From Metaphire vulgaris (Eukaryota; Annelida; Clitellata; Crassiclitellata; Megascolecidae), in assembly GCA_018105865.1 (NCBI GenBank), contig CM030856.1, positions 7,750,653 through 7,814,652 on the forward strand: a DNA stretch of 64,000 bases, given 5' to 3'. A program made the translations under genes and the position numbers. Below the pieces are notes generated by a model, which did no database searches, was not told the DNA's origin, and saw only the letters and a program-made list of their open reading frames with translations. Below are positions 23,710 through 35,741 of this stretch, in pieces (within the stretch, counting starts at the first letter, position 1; each line of letters begins with the position of its first letter).

Positions 23710-23883
23710 CAGTGTTTAATCTAGGCCGTTTCCGGGGGAAAATTTGCCCTTTCCCCCACGGAAATTTCAAATTTCCCCCCGGAAATTTTGGAATACTACA
23801 TGGACTAATAGCGGCCCCTAGCAGAATTCCCCGGCTTTGTCAGTTTCCCCCCACCGGAGTCCAGGAGTCTAGATTAAACTCTG
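23710..23883. mobile_element. hAT MITE of the CAGTGTTTAATCTAG subfamily
   Basis: Starts CAGTGTTTAATCTAGG, ends TCTAGATTAAACTCTG. Perfect 8-bp duplication CCACTGCC (23702-23709, 23884-23891). Confidence 0.9.
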
Positions 23884-24406
23884 CCACTGCCTGACTGGCC
23901 ATCCGTCTTAGCATGCCCACCAGTGGAGCGTTGCTGTTTCCAGAGTCGGGTGCCATAACTCTCTGTCCTGCGCCCGCTTCCATGCCGTGGCAAGGCCAAA
24001 GTTGTGTGGGGCTATGTACTGTGGATAAAATAATTAAATAATTAATCGATCGCAAACATTCCGCGAAAAAGCAATGCGCTGTCTTAAGACTTCCCTTACT
24101 TTGCAATCAATACCCTTTTATGCATCTTGCGGTAGAAGATTCCAGAGCAATTAGCGAGAAGTGCAATTACCGAGTTTCTCTTAGAGCGATTTTTTACCTG
24201 GGCAGACTCCATGTCCCTATCCAAGTGTATAGGCGAACATTGCGTGCCGGACAAAGCTCGATGCGTTTTCATAGGTGATCCAAATGATCTATAGGGCGTT
24301 TAAAAAGTGATCGACCTGAAAATTTCGAGCTAACACAAAGGACTTCAGACACATTTTCGACAAAATAACATTAAAAATTAAGAAATTAAACCTAGTTACT
24401 ATACGA

Positions 24407-24799
24407 CAGGGCCGCCGAGAGGGGGGCAGGGTGGGCAACTGCACAGGGGCCCGGCGGTCTGGGGGGGGGGCGGGGTCCCGGCTGATGATGAATATGTATA
24501 ATTAACAACAATATTAATAATAACACTAAATTAGAGGGGGCCCGGCGAGCAAAAGAGGGGCCCGGCGTGAAAAGGTTGACAAGCAAAAAAGGTCATAAGC
24601 TCATTTTAAGATGAAAAAGAGGCTGACAGGCAAAAAAGGTAACCAAATCATTTTACGATGTAAAATGTAAAAGAGGCTGACAAGCAAAAAAAGATCATCA
24701 GCTCGCTCATTTTAAGATGTAAAAGCGTCTGACAAGCAAAAAAGGTCGTCAAGAAATTTTATTCTGCACAGGAGCCCAGAATTTCTCTCGGCGGGCCTG
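24407..24799. mobile_element. hAT MITE (CAGGGCCGCCGAGAG ... CTCTCGGCGGGCCTG)
   Basis: Inverted termini with a perfect 8-bp duplication CTATACGA (24399-24406, 24800-24807). The interior holds four spaced copies of GACAAGCAAAAAAGGTC-like motifs (about 24578, 24627, 24681, 24730), each followed by TCATTTTAAGATG-like sequence. A sister copy lies at 52822-53041. Confidence 0.95.
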
Positions 24800-25157
24800 C
24801 TATACGATACTAGATTGGTCTCGTATAGGTACTATACTGTAGATAAAGTATTCTGAAAGTTATATAGTACCTGAATGAGACATTTATGAAATTCCATACT
24901 GCAAAGTTTTGTTATTCATAGACGCAAAGACAGGAAGACAAAGAAGACTACAAGAACAAACCTACTACAGGACAAGAGGGCAAAGAATGAAACTACAGGT
25001 CAGACCCTAGGTACTGTACCACTATAAACCTTGCAATTATATTATTATTAGTTTTAAAAAAGTATTTCAGTTAAATATTTTGGGATGCTTACGACGATTT
25101 CAGGCTGGGACGAATGCCCTTATTTACTTGCCCTGTACGTCACTAACTAAGTAGGCC

Positions 25158-25397
25158 CAGAGCCGTAGCTAGGGGGGCAAGCCGCCCCGGGCGCCGTGCC
25201 TGGGGGGCGCATTTTGGATGTGAAAAAATTAATAAAAAAATAGCTCTGCGGAATAAATAAAAAAGGGGAAAAAGTCGTCAGCCCGAAAATGGATAAGTAA
25301 ACAACTGTGCGACGACTAAAAAAAGGTAGTCACCGAAATTTAGGGGCGCAAAATATGAATCTTGCCCCGGGCGCCGAAAACCCTAGCTACGGCTCTG
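25158..25397. mobile_element. hAT MITE (CAGAGCCGTAGCTAGGG ... CCCTAGCTACGGCTCTG)
   Basis: Perfect 17-bp inverted ends. Flanks AGTAGGCC and AATAGGCC match at 7 of 8. It ends 33 bp from the stop codon of lectin gene A. Confidence 0.92.
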
Positions 25398-25429
25398 AAT
25401 AGGCCTGCTAGTTCTCTTTAATGGGCACG

Positions 25430-25910
25430 TCATCTGTTAGTCAGCATCATTCTGGCTGCGCGAAGGCGGCCAAGCGTTTCCAAGTTGAGGTCACTGAGCG
25501 TATACCACGAAAACTGAGATTCGGAATAGACGCCCGTGAGACACGCATACCAGCAGTTGTTGTACCACCATCCTGCTCTATAGGTCACCGAACAAGACCC
25601 GGGGTTCTGAAGGTCTTGGTCGACGTCGCGAGTGGAAAACTTCATTCCGTCATGGTTCCACTTTTGATCGACCACCGTGTTAGTCAGCGAATCTCCTGCG
25701 TTTCCCACGAATCCGGACAAACGTATGGCGTAGCCGTTGGATTCGGAGTCGACGGAGAAAGGCGCGTATTCGGCGAAATACCAGGCCGAGGAAGTCAACG
25801 CCTGGAACTAAAAAGAAGAAGGCTTTCGTAAAATAAAAATACATTTACTACTACTACTACTACTACTGCTACTGCTACTACTACTGCTGCTGCTACTGCT
25901 GCTGCTGCTG

Positions 25911-25979
<69 letters not shown>

Positions 25980-26806
25980 CCACCACCACCACTGCTGCTG
26001 CCACCACCACCACCACCACCACCACCACCTGCACTGCACCTGCCACTGCTGCTGCCACCACTGCTGCACCACCACCACCACCACCACCACCACCACTGCC
26101 ACTGCCACTGCCACCACTGCTGCTGCCACCACCACCTGCTGCACCACCACCTGCACCTGCCACTGCCACTGCTGCTGCTGCTGCTGCTACTACAACTACT
26201 AATACTACTACTACCACCACTGCTACTACTATTATTATTATTATCAGTGGCATAGCCGGAGTTTCGGAATACAGTGGCGGCTCCAGGATTGGCAAGTGGA
26301 GGGGGATGCATCCCCACTCATCCCCATGTGGAACCGCCACTGCATCGAGGCATTTTCGAGTGAAGAGCTTACAAGCATAAAAACGTCGTCAATCCAAGCC
26401 ATAATAGGGGGGCGACCCCGTGACTCCCCGTGGCTACGCCAATGATTATTAGGCCTACTATTGCCCTACATACAGGACTGGCCTTACGAAGTGGGAGGCC
26501 CCGGGCAAGTACACTGTGGGAGGCCCAGTCGCCCACCGTTCTGGGTAAGGCATAGCATAGTGTATCAAGAGTTGAAGTTTTACCAATATCTTATTACAGG
26601 TTAAATACTGCAGAATTATCACAATATGCACTAGTGTATGCCGTTATAATGTAATTCACATATGACATGACTGTATATCGGAATATAACAATTAATTTAC
26701 TTAATTTACTTAGTTTATTTCAGTGGCGTAGCCAAGGGAGGGTTGAGGGTTAAACCCTCTCTTGGCTGCCGACGAAAAATTTTCTAACGTGTTTCCATAC
26801 AGAGAG

Positions 26807-26885
<79 letters not shown>

Positions 26886-26915
26886 AGACAGACAGACAGA
26901 CAGACAGACAGAGAC

Positions 26916-26956
<41 letters not shown>

Positions 26957-29900
26957 ATGCGGAAGACTTTTTGGCTTGTCAGCATTAAAGTAGAAAAAAA
27001 TAAGGGCTGATGACCTTTTTCGCTTGTCAAGATTTTTTGGAAAGTTGGTCATGACGAAAACCAAAATCCCCCTTCCGGAAATCCTGGCTACGCCACTGGT
27101 TTATTTAATCACGTCACCTCACTAATGTCCCCTCACCAACATAGCATGCCATTAGTCCTGTTCACATTATGTATGCACGAGTAGATTTGTACGTATGCAC
27201 TTATTTGTTGCGTGTAGGCTATGTACAGTAGCATTAGGCTATCTACTTACTTCAACGCGCAACTTATAGACAGCCGACGGTTGGCTTGTTAGCTGATGTA
27301 TGTTATCGTTTCCAATCCAGAATTCAGAATTCAACAAATCACCGAATCCTTTCTTGTAATCGTTCCAGCTGCGGTCGAAATCAACCGCCCCGTTGAAACG
27401 ATACAGCAGAACGACCCAGTTGCTAATGCAAGGCAGTGGGACGATCGCCTGAGCCAGCGTCATGTTGACTATCTTTTGTGCAACATGAAATCCTGTACGA
27501 TATAAAAAACTAGATATATCGCAAAATGATTATGTGAAAGACGAGGAGGCGTTTAGCGAACATGATAAAAAGACTGTTCAGGCACAAGATATTTTATGCT
27601 CAGATATGTATGCACGAGTAGTTTTGTATGTATGCATTTATTGTTTTGCTTGTAGGCTATGTAGCATTAGGATGGGAACAATTCACGATTGCTACGAAAA
27701 CAGTGCTACTAGACATTGAAAACAGTAGTGAAAGTAGTAGTGAAAGTAAACAGAAGTCGAGTGATCTATTGATAGGAAGCAATTTTAAGCAAACGGACAA
27801 CTTTTAAAGGCTAACTACAGTTTTGTTTTCTTTTAAAAACAAACTCCACTTTTGTTTTCTCTCTAATCGTACATCCGATGTCCATACAAAGGATCATCTC
27901 TTTCAGTAGGTCTAATTAAGCAAGAACTATTAAATTTCAGAGCCTTTTTTCATAGCAGGCTCGTGATCATGATCAAGCAGCGACATATTTTACCTAAATC
28001 AGTGGCGGCTCCAGGATTTGGCAATTGGGGGCGTTGGGTTGACAACTTCTAATCATGGGGGCCAACCACTTGTTGCTAAGTATGTAGTGTTAAGTATAGG
28101 GTCCCAACAGGGGGCACTAGGGGCCAGGCACTTAATAGGGGCACGGGCCCCCCGGACTCTCCCTGTGGAGCCGCCACTGACCTAAACCGTTGTTTGTAAT
28201 AGGTCTACGCAGCGGCTAATTTAACCATGATTTCCAGATCTTAGATCTTAATTTAAAACAACGCAACGCACGCACCCACTGGAGCTATGCAGTCAATCAG
28301 CTGGCCACTGGCTGCAACGCATTTCAGTCCGTTCATCGAGGTGCACTGATTATATTCGACGTTGTTGTACTGGAATGGCATGCTGCACGTTCCACTTGGA
28401 GTCACTGGCGAAGTTGGAACAAAAGTGCTACAGACTAACTTATTTATTACACTAACTGTATCGCAAACGATATAATCACACTTTAGCACATGAAAGACTC
28501 ATGCAGAAATATTCTTTTCAAATTGCAATCAATAATCTGTAATCAATAATCAATAATCAATTTGTGTAAAGTGCCCTCGACTTTATCTATGTTTATGTCT
28601 TGACTTTGTCTATGTCGCTGTATAAATTGTCTAGAATAATGATAATAATAATAATAATAATAATAAAATAATCATCATCATCATCATCATCATCATCGTC
28701 ATCATCATATCGTATCTTTGAGACTTTGACAAGGCAATCATGCAAACAACTTTCATTCCGTGCTTTCGCATTTATAGGGGCCTACAATCCAAAATGAATT
28801 TCAAATAAAAAGCTGCACATTTTTTTATTACATTAGAAGACAGAATCAGGGGCGTAGCGACGGAGGAGGGGTATATCGGTATATATACTTCCCCAAAAAT
28901 CAGTCTACCTTAAAGATTTTAATGTTCTTTTAAAGATTTTAAAAGTTTTTAAAGATTTATACCCACCCGAAATCACATTATACCCCCTAAATCAAATTCC
29001 TGGCTACGCCCTGGACAGAATATAACCTAACGCATAAGTATGTTTGCGCTGGAAGCAGAAATATCAAATATTAATCATCGCTACAAATTTGGCAAGAATT
29101 TAAAAGAGTGAAGCCTATTATGATTTATACAGATTTATTTTAAATAATTATTTTTCCGAAAGCTGCTTACCTCTAGGAAAGCATCCTTTAAAAGCGTCGT
29201 CGTCCTAAAAAAATCAATAGCACGACGATCAGACAACATGAACCGAGGTCGCGAAATTGGAGAACAGTTGATAGAAGTCCTGCTGTTCCATTTATGTTGA
29301 ATACGATTTCTAGCACGTATAAGGTGTTACACATGTGTTAAGGGCCTATCCATGGGCGTAAACTTGAGTGAAAAGTGGGGGACCCCTAGTCTAGCCATCT
29401 CTAGCCTAGCCTCTCAAAAAGTGGGAGGGTATAGCCAAATAGAAGTTTACACCAATGGGCCTATGAATCATAGTGTCTGTCCCACAGAATTAGATTCATT
29501 GTCTTGCATGTTGAAAAATTCTCAAGCGAAACTGAGTTAACGATTGGTTCTCATTTTAATGAACTGAAAAGCAGAGATGATAACGGGTCAAATTGGTCAT
29601 GGGTCAAATTGGCCATGGGTCAAATTGGTCATGGGTCAAATTGGTCATGGTTAACGTTAATGTTAATGATGAGTCACGTAGGTTATGATGGGTCATTTGA
29701 TATTGACCCACGACTCTTTATATGTTGAGACAGAGGGTGCATCGCATAAAATTTCAAATTCACGTTCATTGATAGATAATATAAAGAAGTGTTTAAGCAG
29801 GGCGCGATTTGTAGGAGGAAGGGTGGATTCCCCCCCCCCCCCCACTGCCCAACTGCATCCCCCCTACTGCTACATCCCCCACCACTACATCTCCCCACTG

Positions 29901-30379
29901 CTACACTCCCACAAGAACTACATCCCCTCGAGCTCGACTTATCCCCACTGCTCCAGGTCACAAATCGCACCCTGTGTTCAAGTATGCTCACTCGTGGCGC
30001 CTATCCAGGAATTTTACTCGACAGCATCTTACCAGCATTAGGAGACAGTCCGAAGAGGAGCGGAGAGACGTCGGCAGTGTTCCGTATATGCCGTGCTGAC
30101 ACGTTCCGTTGCCTCTGTGATAATTATGATAGAAGCAGTCGGGATTCTCCTTGCACCTCCTGGCGCAATCCAGTTGAGATCGTGCACGTATGATTCGAGC
30201 GGGGGAGGAGGAGGAGGAGGAGGCGGGGAGGAATCCGAGAAATCGGGGCACCGATATTTTCCTTGACCCGAGGTCGCGAATTTCCACGTCGCCATCTTGG
30301 CATCGTCTTTACTTTCCTGACACGAAGCGTAGATGACTCCCATTAGCAGGAATATCACGACCTTCAACGCGGAATTCAT
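25430..30379 (-). CDS. Lectin gene A: secreted PAN + FN2-like + fibrinogen-domain protein, probably broken
   Basis: Four exons seen, transcribed leftward. 30033-30379: signal peptide (MNSALKVVIFLLMGVIYASC), then a PAN/apple-like segment DCARRCKENPDCFYHNY that lies in a different frame. The frame changes at the CCT/CCCCC tract near 30197-30227. 28276-28427: FN2-like exon (TCSMPFQYNNVEYNQCTSMN). 27251-27492: N-terminal half of the FReD (SWNDYKKGFGD, EFWIGNDNIHQL). 25430-25801: C-terminal half (YFAEYAPFSV, MKFSTRDVDQD calcium loop, GWWYNNCWYACLTG, RAARMM). The last three exons join in phase (1, then 0), with acceptors CGTACAG and TTCCAG and donors GTGCGT and GTAAGT. The PAN exon does not join the FN2 exon in phase, so an exon is missing from my model or the gene is dead. 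FReD lectins such as ficolins and tachylectins bind acetylated sugars on microbes; an immune or adhesion role is inferred. Confidence 0.75.
25846..26240. repeat. (CTG)n / (CCA)n compound microsatellite
   Basis: Nearly 400 bp of CTA, CTG, CCA and CTGCCA triplets in the last intron of lectin gene A. Long open frames in several registers are repeat artefacts. Confidence 0.95.
26245..26444. mobile_element. hAT MITE (CAGTGGCATAGCC ... GGCTACGCCAATG), host of a nested MITE
   Basis: Inverted termini. Flanks ATTATTAT / ATTATTAG match at 7 of 8, but the left flank is a microsatellite, so this is weaker support. The smaller element 26272-26342 is inside it. Confidence 0.75.
26272..26342. mobile_element. 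71-bp MITE of the CAGTGGCGG family, nested
   Basis: CAGTGGCGGCTCC ... GGAACCGCCACTG. No clear target duplication. It may be an internal rearrangement rather than an insertion. Confidence 0.65.
26721..27098. mobile_element. hAT MITE (CAGTGGCGTAGCC ... GGCTACGCCACTG) filled by a (GA)n run
   Basis: Perfect 13-bp inverted ends and a perfect 8-bp duplication GTTTATTT (26713-26720, 27099-27106). A (GA)n tract with a CAGA block occupies 26811-26951. One GACCTTTTTCGCTTGTC motif is near the right end. It sits in the FReD intron of lectin gene A. Confidence 0.95.
28000..28179. mobile_element. hAT MITE of the CAGTGGCGG family
   Basis: CAGTGGCGGCTCC ... GGAGCCGCCACTG, perfect inverted ends. Flanks ACCTAAAT / ACCTAAAC (7 of 8). 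It is in an intron of lectin gene A, 97 bp from the FN2-like exon. Confidence 0.95.
28560..28700. repeat. LINE/SINE-like 3' tail ending in (ATA)n then (CAT)n
   Basis: TGTAAAGTGCCCTCGAC ... CGCTGTATAAATTGTCTAGA followed by (ATA)n and (CAT)n. It resembles the 3' end of the LINE at 1495-3050 (TCTAGAAATAATAATAA). Confidence 0.6.
28847..29013. mobile_element. hAT MITE (CAGGGGCGTAGCGA ... TGGCTACGCCCTG)
   Basis: Perfect 8-bp duplication GACAGAAT (28839-28846, 29014-29021). The interior has AAAGATTTTAA repeats. It is in the first large intron of lectin gene A. Confidence 0.94.
29351..29457. mobile_element. 107-bp hAT MITE (CATGGGCGTAAACTT ... AAGTTTACACCAATG)
   Basis: Inverted ends. Flanks GGCCTATC / GGCCTATG (7 of 8). 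A related but poorly bounded copy is at about 20254-20386 (CATAGGCGTAAACTT ... AAGTTTGCGCTACTG). Confidence 0.8.
29585..29650. repeat. 16-bp tandem repeat, four copies
   Basis: GGGTCAAATTGGTCAT repeated four times with one substitution. Confidence 0.95.
29798..29974. mobile_element. hAT MITE, sister copy of 8459-8633
   Basis: CAGGGCGCGATTTGTAGG ... CACAAATCGCACCCTG. Flanks TGTTTAAG / TGTTCAAG (7 of 8). It lies 58 bp downstream of the PAN exon donor of lectin gene A. Confidence 0.92.
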
Positions 30380-30695
30380 AGTCTGAACAATATATATCAC
30401 ATCTATAAAGACTTAACTCTAGGACGCTGTCTTAATAAAACGACTTATAAAAAAATTCATTTGTCATTTAACGGTTGTCAACCGCGTGTGAAATATTGTG
30501 CGAAAATCCAGCTATCGTTGAACGTTTCCTCGAAATGATGCGACGGAAAATAATTTGGAATTTTCTTGTCGATTATGTGCTGAGTTATAGGCACCCACAA
30601 ATATACAGCACACATGCGTATATTGACCACGTAATGCAAGACCACGTCCAAAGTGGATCGATGTTGGAGCGAAGGCATGATGACGTGCTCACAAG

Positions 30696-31183
30696 CAGTG
30701 GCGTAGCGAGGCAAAGTGCCGCCCGGGGCGAAAAAAGTGCCGCCCTCAATTCTCCGAAAAAAGTCTGACAAGCAAGAAAACGTTATCAACTCTCCAAAAA
30801 GTCTCTGACTGACAAGCAAAAAACGTTATAAACTCTCCAAAAAGTCTCTGACAAGCAAAAAACGTTATAAACTCTCCAAAAAGTCTCTGACAAGCAAAAA
30901 ACGTTATCAACTCTCCAAAAAGTCTCTGACAAGCAAAAAACGTTATCAACTCTCCAAAAAGTCTCTGACAAGCAAAAAACGTTATCAACTCTCCAAAAAG
31001 TCTCTGACAAGCAAAAAACGTTATAAACTCTCCAAAAAGTCTCTGACAAGCAAAAAAATGTTATCAACTCTCCAAAAAGGTCTCTGACAAACACAAAATC
31101 TAAGAAATCTCGAAAGTGCCGCCCCTAGATCAAGTGCCGCCTGGGGCGTTTCGCCCCCTCTGCCCCCCCTCGCTACGCCACTG
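30696..31183. mobile_element. hAT MITE carrying a tandem array of the shared internal motif
   Basis: CAGTGGCGTAGCGAGG ... CCTCGCTACGCCACTG, perfect 16-bp inverted ends. Perfect 8-bp duplication CTCACAAG (30688-30695, 31184-31191). Subterminal AAAGTGCCGCC words occur on both sides of a tandem array (see next entry). Confidence 0.97.
30766..31085. repeat. 39-bp tandem repeat, about eight copies
   Basis: Unit: TCTCTGACAAGCAAAAAACG followed by TTAT(A/C)AACTCTCCAAAAAG. The length is a multiple of three, so open frames repeating a 13-residue unit arise on the minus strand; they are not taken as genes. It lies wholly inside the MITE 30696-31183. Confidence 0.95.
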
Positions 31184-31596
31184 CTCACAAGGTCTCAATG
31201 CCGCAATAAACATCGTAAAGTTGGGTATTCACACTGGAGTGGTAATAAAAGTCGCTCATGTTGCTATATTGGCTAACAACGCAGCGTTAGTAACCGTATA
31301 AATTATTCGCGTTCTGCGATTGAAATACCGGTAATTAGGCTCAGATCGAAATCCCAAGCAGGTCGAGAGTACGGTCGGTTAGTTTTTTAAAAGCTCGTTA
31401 AACTGAAGTGGATGATAAATGTTGAGCGTAGGATAATTTCACGATAATTATTATTATTATCTCCGCGCTTGTCTCGTGCAAGCGAATTTTTAAAGAACGC
31501 TGGTCTGTGTGTCTACGGTAGGGTTGCCAGATCTCCAGTTTTTTTTGACGGGAGCTCCCGTATTTCAGGCTCAGTCTCCCGCCTAATAATAATACT

Positions 31597-31990
<394 letters not shown>

Positions 31991-33372
31991 CTACTAATAT
32001 TATTATTATAACTTGCTTGTAATATTGATTCACTACACGCAAATGATGCATTGCATTGAACAGTGTTGTTTATTGTTTTTTCCTAGTCTATACTCTATAG
32101 TACTGTAGTGTAGTAGGCCTATAGCTCTAGCCAACGTAACCATAATAATTCACAATGAACAGGACCGTGGAGTGGGCGCATTGATCGCGGAAACAATCTC
32201 CCGTATTTCGACTTTGGATAGGCCTATCTGGCAACCCTAGTCCACTGGTCTAGCGGCTAATTTCGAAACGATAAAAGCGTGTCTAGAGAACAACTCACCC
32301 GTGCATTGTAGCTAATCGGTAGGCGAATACTTAGGCCTATTGTCGCTTAACAGCAAAAATCTATTATTATTATAGGCCAACAGCGCATCAATACAGTGGC
32401 GAAGTCGGAGTTCCTGAGTTGGGAGGGGGAGTTGGGGGGTTGGGTGGTGGTGGTGGAATTAATCGACATTCTAGAAACGGAAAGTCTCCGACGAACAAAA
32501 AAATCTTCCTACGTTCGCGTATTCTCTTCGATCGTGATACACAGTGGCGGCGGTTCCACGTGGGGATGAGTGGGGATGCATCCCCCACCGGACTTCCGGA
32601 CTTAGTTTTTTGCTTGTGAAACCTATTTTTGGGCAAAAGTCTAGTAAAACTAACTGCGGATGACCTTTTTTGCTTGTCAACCTATTTTTCGGTAAAAGTG
32701 TAGTAAGATTAGGGGAAAATTCCCATTTGTCAGCATTTTTCGGCAAAGTTTATTGATTTGTTCGTTCTATTTTCAGAGAAACACATATGTAGACAGCATA
32801 CGGAGAAGGAATTGAGGGAATAATGAATAACATCGAACTAATAAGAACAAAGTGGAAATCCATAGTCGATGTCAAGATATGAATTCGTTCAAAAGAAATG
32901 GAAACTCCATAGTCGCTTTTCACAGATCCCAACGAAGAAAATAACACAGCACCAAAGAAAACAAATTTTAGATCGATTAGTGCATCGGTCACCTCCCCTC
33001 TGCAAAACAAAGTACAAAATTCAAACCAAACGTTTCGGCGTCACCCATTGTGGTGTTACAATTGGTACCCCTAGCGACGCTCCTGAATAGGCTGAATCGC
33101 TCCACAGACTCAGTAATAGAACAGACCAGTAATCCTTTTGTGACATTCATCATTTCAAAAGAAACCAGTCATTGTAATAGTACTATTGTATTGAACTGTA
33201 CCGTATGTAAATATTTGTTGAGATTAAAACCGACGCCATTTTTCGAGACGTTGGAGCTTATAAAAAATTCTTGATTCTCGATTCTTAAATGTGCATGGAC
33301 AAGCAAATTAATGTTTGTTTCTGAATTTTAAAAGTCAAAGAAAATCAAAGTAATGTCTTGAATGGACAAAAT

Positions 33373-33583
33373 CATCGGCGTAGCCACGAGGTACGGGGGG
33401 GGAGGGTCGGGCCCCATATTCTGACTGGGACCGGTCGTGGGGTTTGCGCAAAACCGTTGAGATATATTTTTTGGCGGGGGAAGGAAAGTAGAATGATCGA
33501 TCAATGCGCAAAAAACTCTGCTCTTTTTAACAACAAAAACGTCGACGTGGCCCCCTATTTAGGAAAGCTGGCCTACGCCGCTG
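33373..33583. mobile_element. hAT-like MITE (CATCGGCGTAGCC ... GGCCTACGCCGCTG)
   Basis: Inverted ends. Flanks GACAAAAT / GATAAATT match at 6 of 8. Confidence 0.65.
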
Positions 33584-34086
33584 GATAAATTTGACGTACG
33601 AACAAAGCCATTCGAAATAAAGAAGATAGAGAGACTTAGCAAACAAATCCACCATTGTGGAACCGGTTACGATTACGGATGAACGCGTCGAAGACATAGA
33701 TGATCTGGCGTGCAACTATACAGCACCAGCGACAGCAACAATCGCCGGCATTAGCCATTCTTCTCCGTGTGTTGATGCGCACAATGCGCGATCGTTTTTG
33801 CAAATGCAGGGCGGGCGGACAATAAGACGCTAGTACCACCCTGTTTCGTTGTAAATAGTTTTACAGCTCCCGGGTATACAAAATGCATGAAATTATTTGG
33901 TCTACTTCTGCTGTGCTATACAGTGAAACCCGCCTAATTGCATAGGTGCCGCGGTGTGCGATTAAGTGGGATCCACCGTATCCTGAATGCAGCCACTTTA
34001 AGTTTTTCTTTCGAATTCCAGAGTGCAGTGGCGCCACCTAGCGAAAACCAGGCGATGGGTAGGATGCGTTCATCAATAAACATGAA

Positions 34087-34259
34087 CAGTGTTTATTCTA
34101 GGCCTTCTCTGGGGGGAATTCCCCCAAGTTTTAAAATCCCCCATTTTTTATATATTAGCTGGGGTGGAAATTTCCCCCCAAAAGTGTGGATACTCAGACC
34201 TTGTCCCCCCAAACATTGCAAAATCCCCCCCAATGTCAAGGTTGCTAGAATAAACACTG
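34087..34259. mobile_element. MITE of the CAGTGTTTATTCTAG family
   Basis: CAGTGTTTATTCTAGGCC ... GCTAGAATAAACACTG. The shared interior has CTTCTCTGGGGGGAATTCCCC and CCCAATGTCAAGG. Flanks AAACATGAA / AAACATAAG partly match. Confidence 0.88.
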
Positions 34260-35741
34260 AAACATAAGCAACTACGTTTGACTGCAAAATCCTCGTTCTC
34301 GTAGAGTAACTGGCGCTAGCTGTTCCTCATTGTGTGACTCCAGGCTCTAGAATTCACTGTCATCATCATTTCGTATAGCCAACACATTATCATCATTTCG
34401 ATCCAGTTTTGAGACGTGCCTGTTTGGCTTGGTCTTTCCCAGTGGTTCTTAAAGTGGTGGCCCGCGGACCGGCGCCAGTCCGCGGAGGGCTGATCGCCGG
34501 TCCGCGAAGGAATTCGAAATAAATTTTAATTATTAACTTATTTATCCAACCTAGACTGCCTCCGCCGATCCGACTTTTCCGGCTTCACTCGGTTCTAATA
34601 CGGATTGGATTTGATGCGCTATCGGATGGTGATCTAGGCATTGCGATAGTGGCGCCATAGAAGTTTACTGATCCATTGATATGGCACTACATCGTTGTAA
34701 GAAATCCCAGTAGCCATAAAATCCGGTAAACAAATTTATTACCACGATTTCGATGACTAAGTCTGAACCGAATCATATTGTGATAAGTTACAAGATATCA
34801 GACAAAAAGTGTCTAGCGTTCTCTATATTATCTTGAATGCGTGAAAAATTTCACATATCAAGACGTAAATATAGGCCTATCACTAATGAAAACATACAGT
34901 ATTGGTGTTCTTGGTTGTGATTGCAACGTTTTAACAAGCCTTAAACTTCGTTTTGCTTCGAAATCCACGCGTGGTCACAATTTTTTGAGCAGTACTGTAC
35001 AAACTAACGCCAATGATTGTAGGAGAATGAAAGATCTGCCGAATATCTTGCGGAATGGCTCGTAGGGCGATCGAGGGAAGAGCCGCGTATTAAGATATTA
35101 TCTGGTTCATTATACAGCAGGTTTTATAGACAACAAAGCAAGTTTTTATAATTAATTCGCTGTGTGAGAGAAGCCTATTGACGGCCTGTTGAACAGAGGG
35201 TGTATAGTAAAGTAAAGTAAAGTAAAGTAAAGTAAAGTAAACTCTCGTGGATTTCTATAGCGCCTTGGAAAGCAGCACAACAGTAACTGCTTATTCTTAG
35301 GCGCTCAGCCTATCTTAAAATAGCTATGGGGAAGGTATTTATCAGCCAGGCAATAGTCAACATCCAAAGGGCAGTGAGGCTAGGTTGTTACAGCTATGGA
35401 GGATATGATTTTAGAAAAAGAAAGGATTTAAGCTTAGACCTGAAGACTTAAAGAGATAGTTCAGGAATTATAGGAAATGAGTGTATAGGCCCTAGATATG
35501 TAAAATTCTAAACGATTTGAAGAAATTCTCCGACGAAATCCACATTTTCCTCTTGCTCCATCTTCATTGCTTTGGATTGTATAAGAATAAGCAATAATAT
35601 CATTCACTATTTCGATCTACATGGTTCAAAATAGAGCACTCCCAGCGATTTCATACTACAGTACTCCTCAAAAAATTGTGAACACACGTGGATTTCGATG
35701 CAAAACGTATTTTTCTACTGTATTTTTTCATTAATGATACT
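34260..35741. other. Gene-free stretch with fragments of dispersed repeats
   Basis: A hAT-like terminus at about 34440 (CAGTGGTTCTTAAAGTGG). A pentanucleotide AGTAA run at 35207-35241 is followed by a dispersed module (TCTATAGCGCCTTGGAAAGC...), also present at 55590-55690. Confidence 0.5.

Noticed and set aside
25795..26340. Long Ala/Val- or Ser-rich open frames
   Set aside because: They are readings of the CTG/CCA microsatellite in several frames.
30766..31085. CRISPR-like regular array
   Set aside because: Units are directly adjacent with no variable spacers, and the genome is eukaryotic; it is a simple tandem repeat in a MITE.
30746..31094. Open frames repeating CLSETFWRVDNVF
   Set aside because: Produced by the 39-bp tandem repeat, whose period is a multiple of three, inside a MITE.
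32394..32760. Nested MITE pair beginning CAGTGGCGAAGTC and CAGTGGCGGCGG
   Set aside because: Left ends are clear at 32394 and 32542, but no matching right ends or target duplications could be found, so it is not listed as an element.
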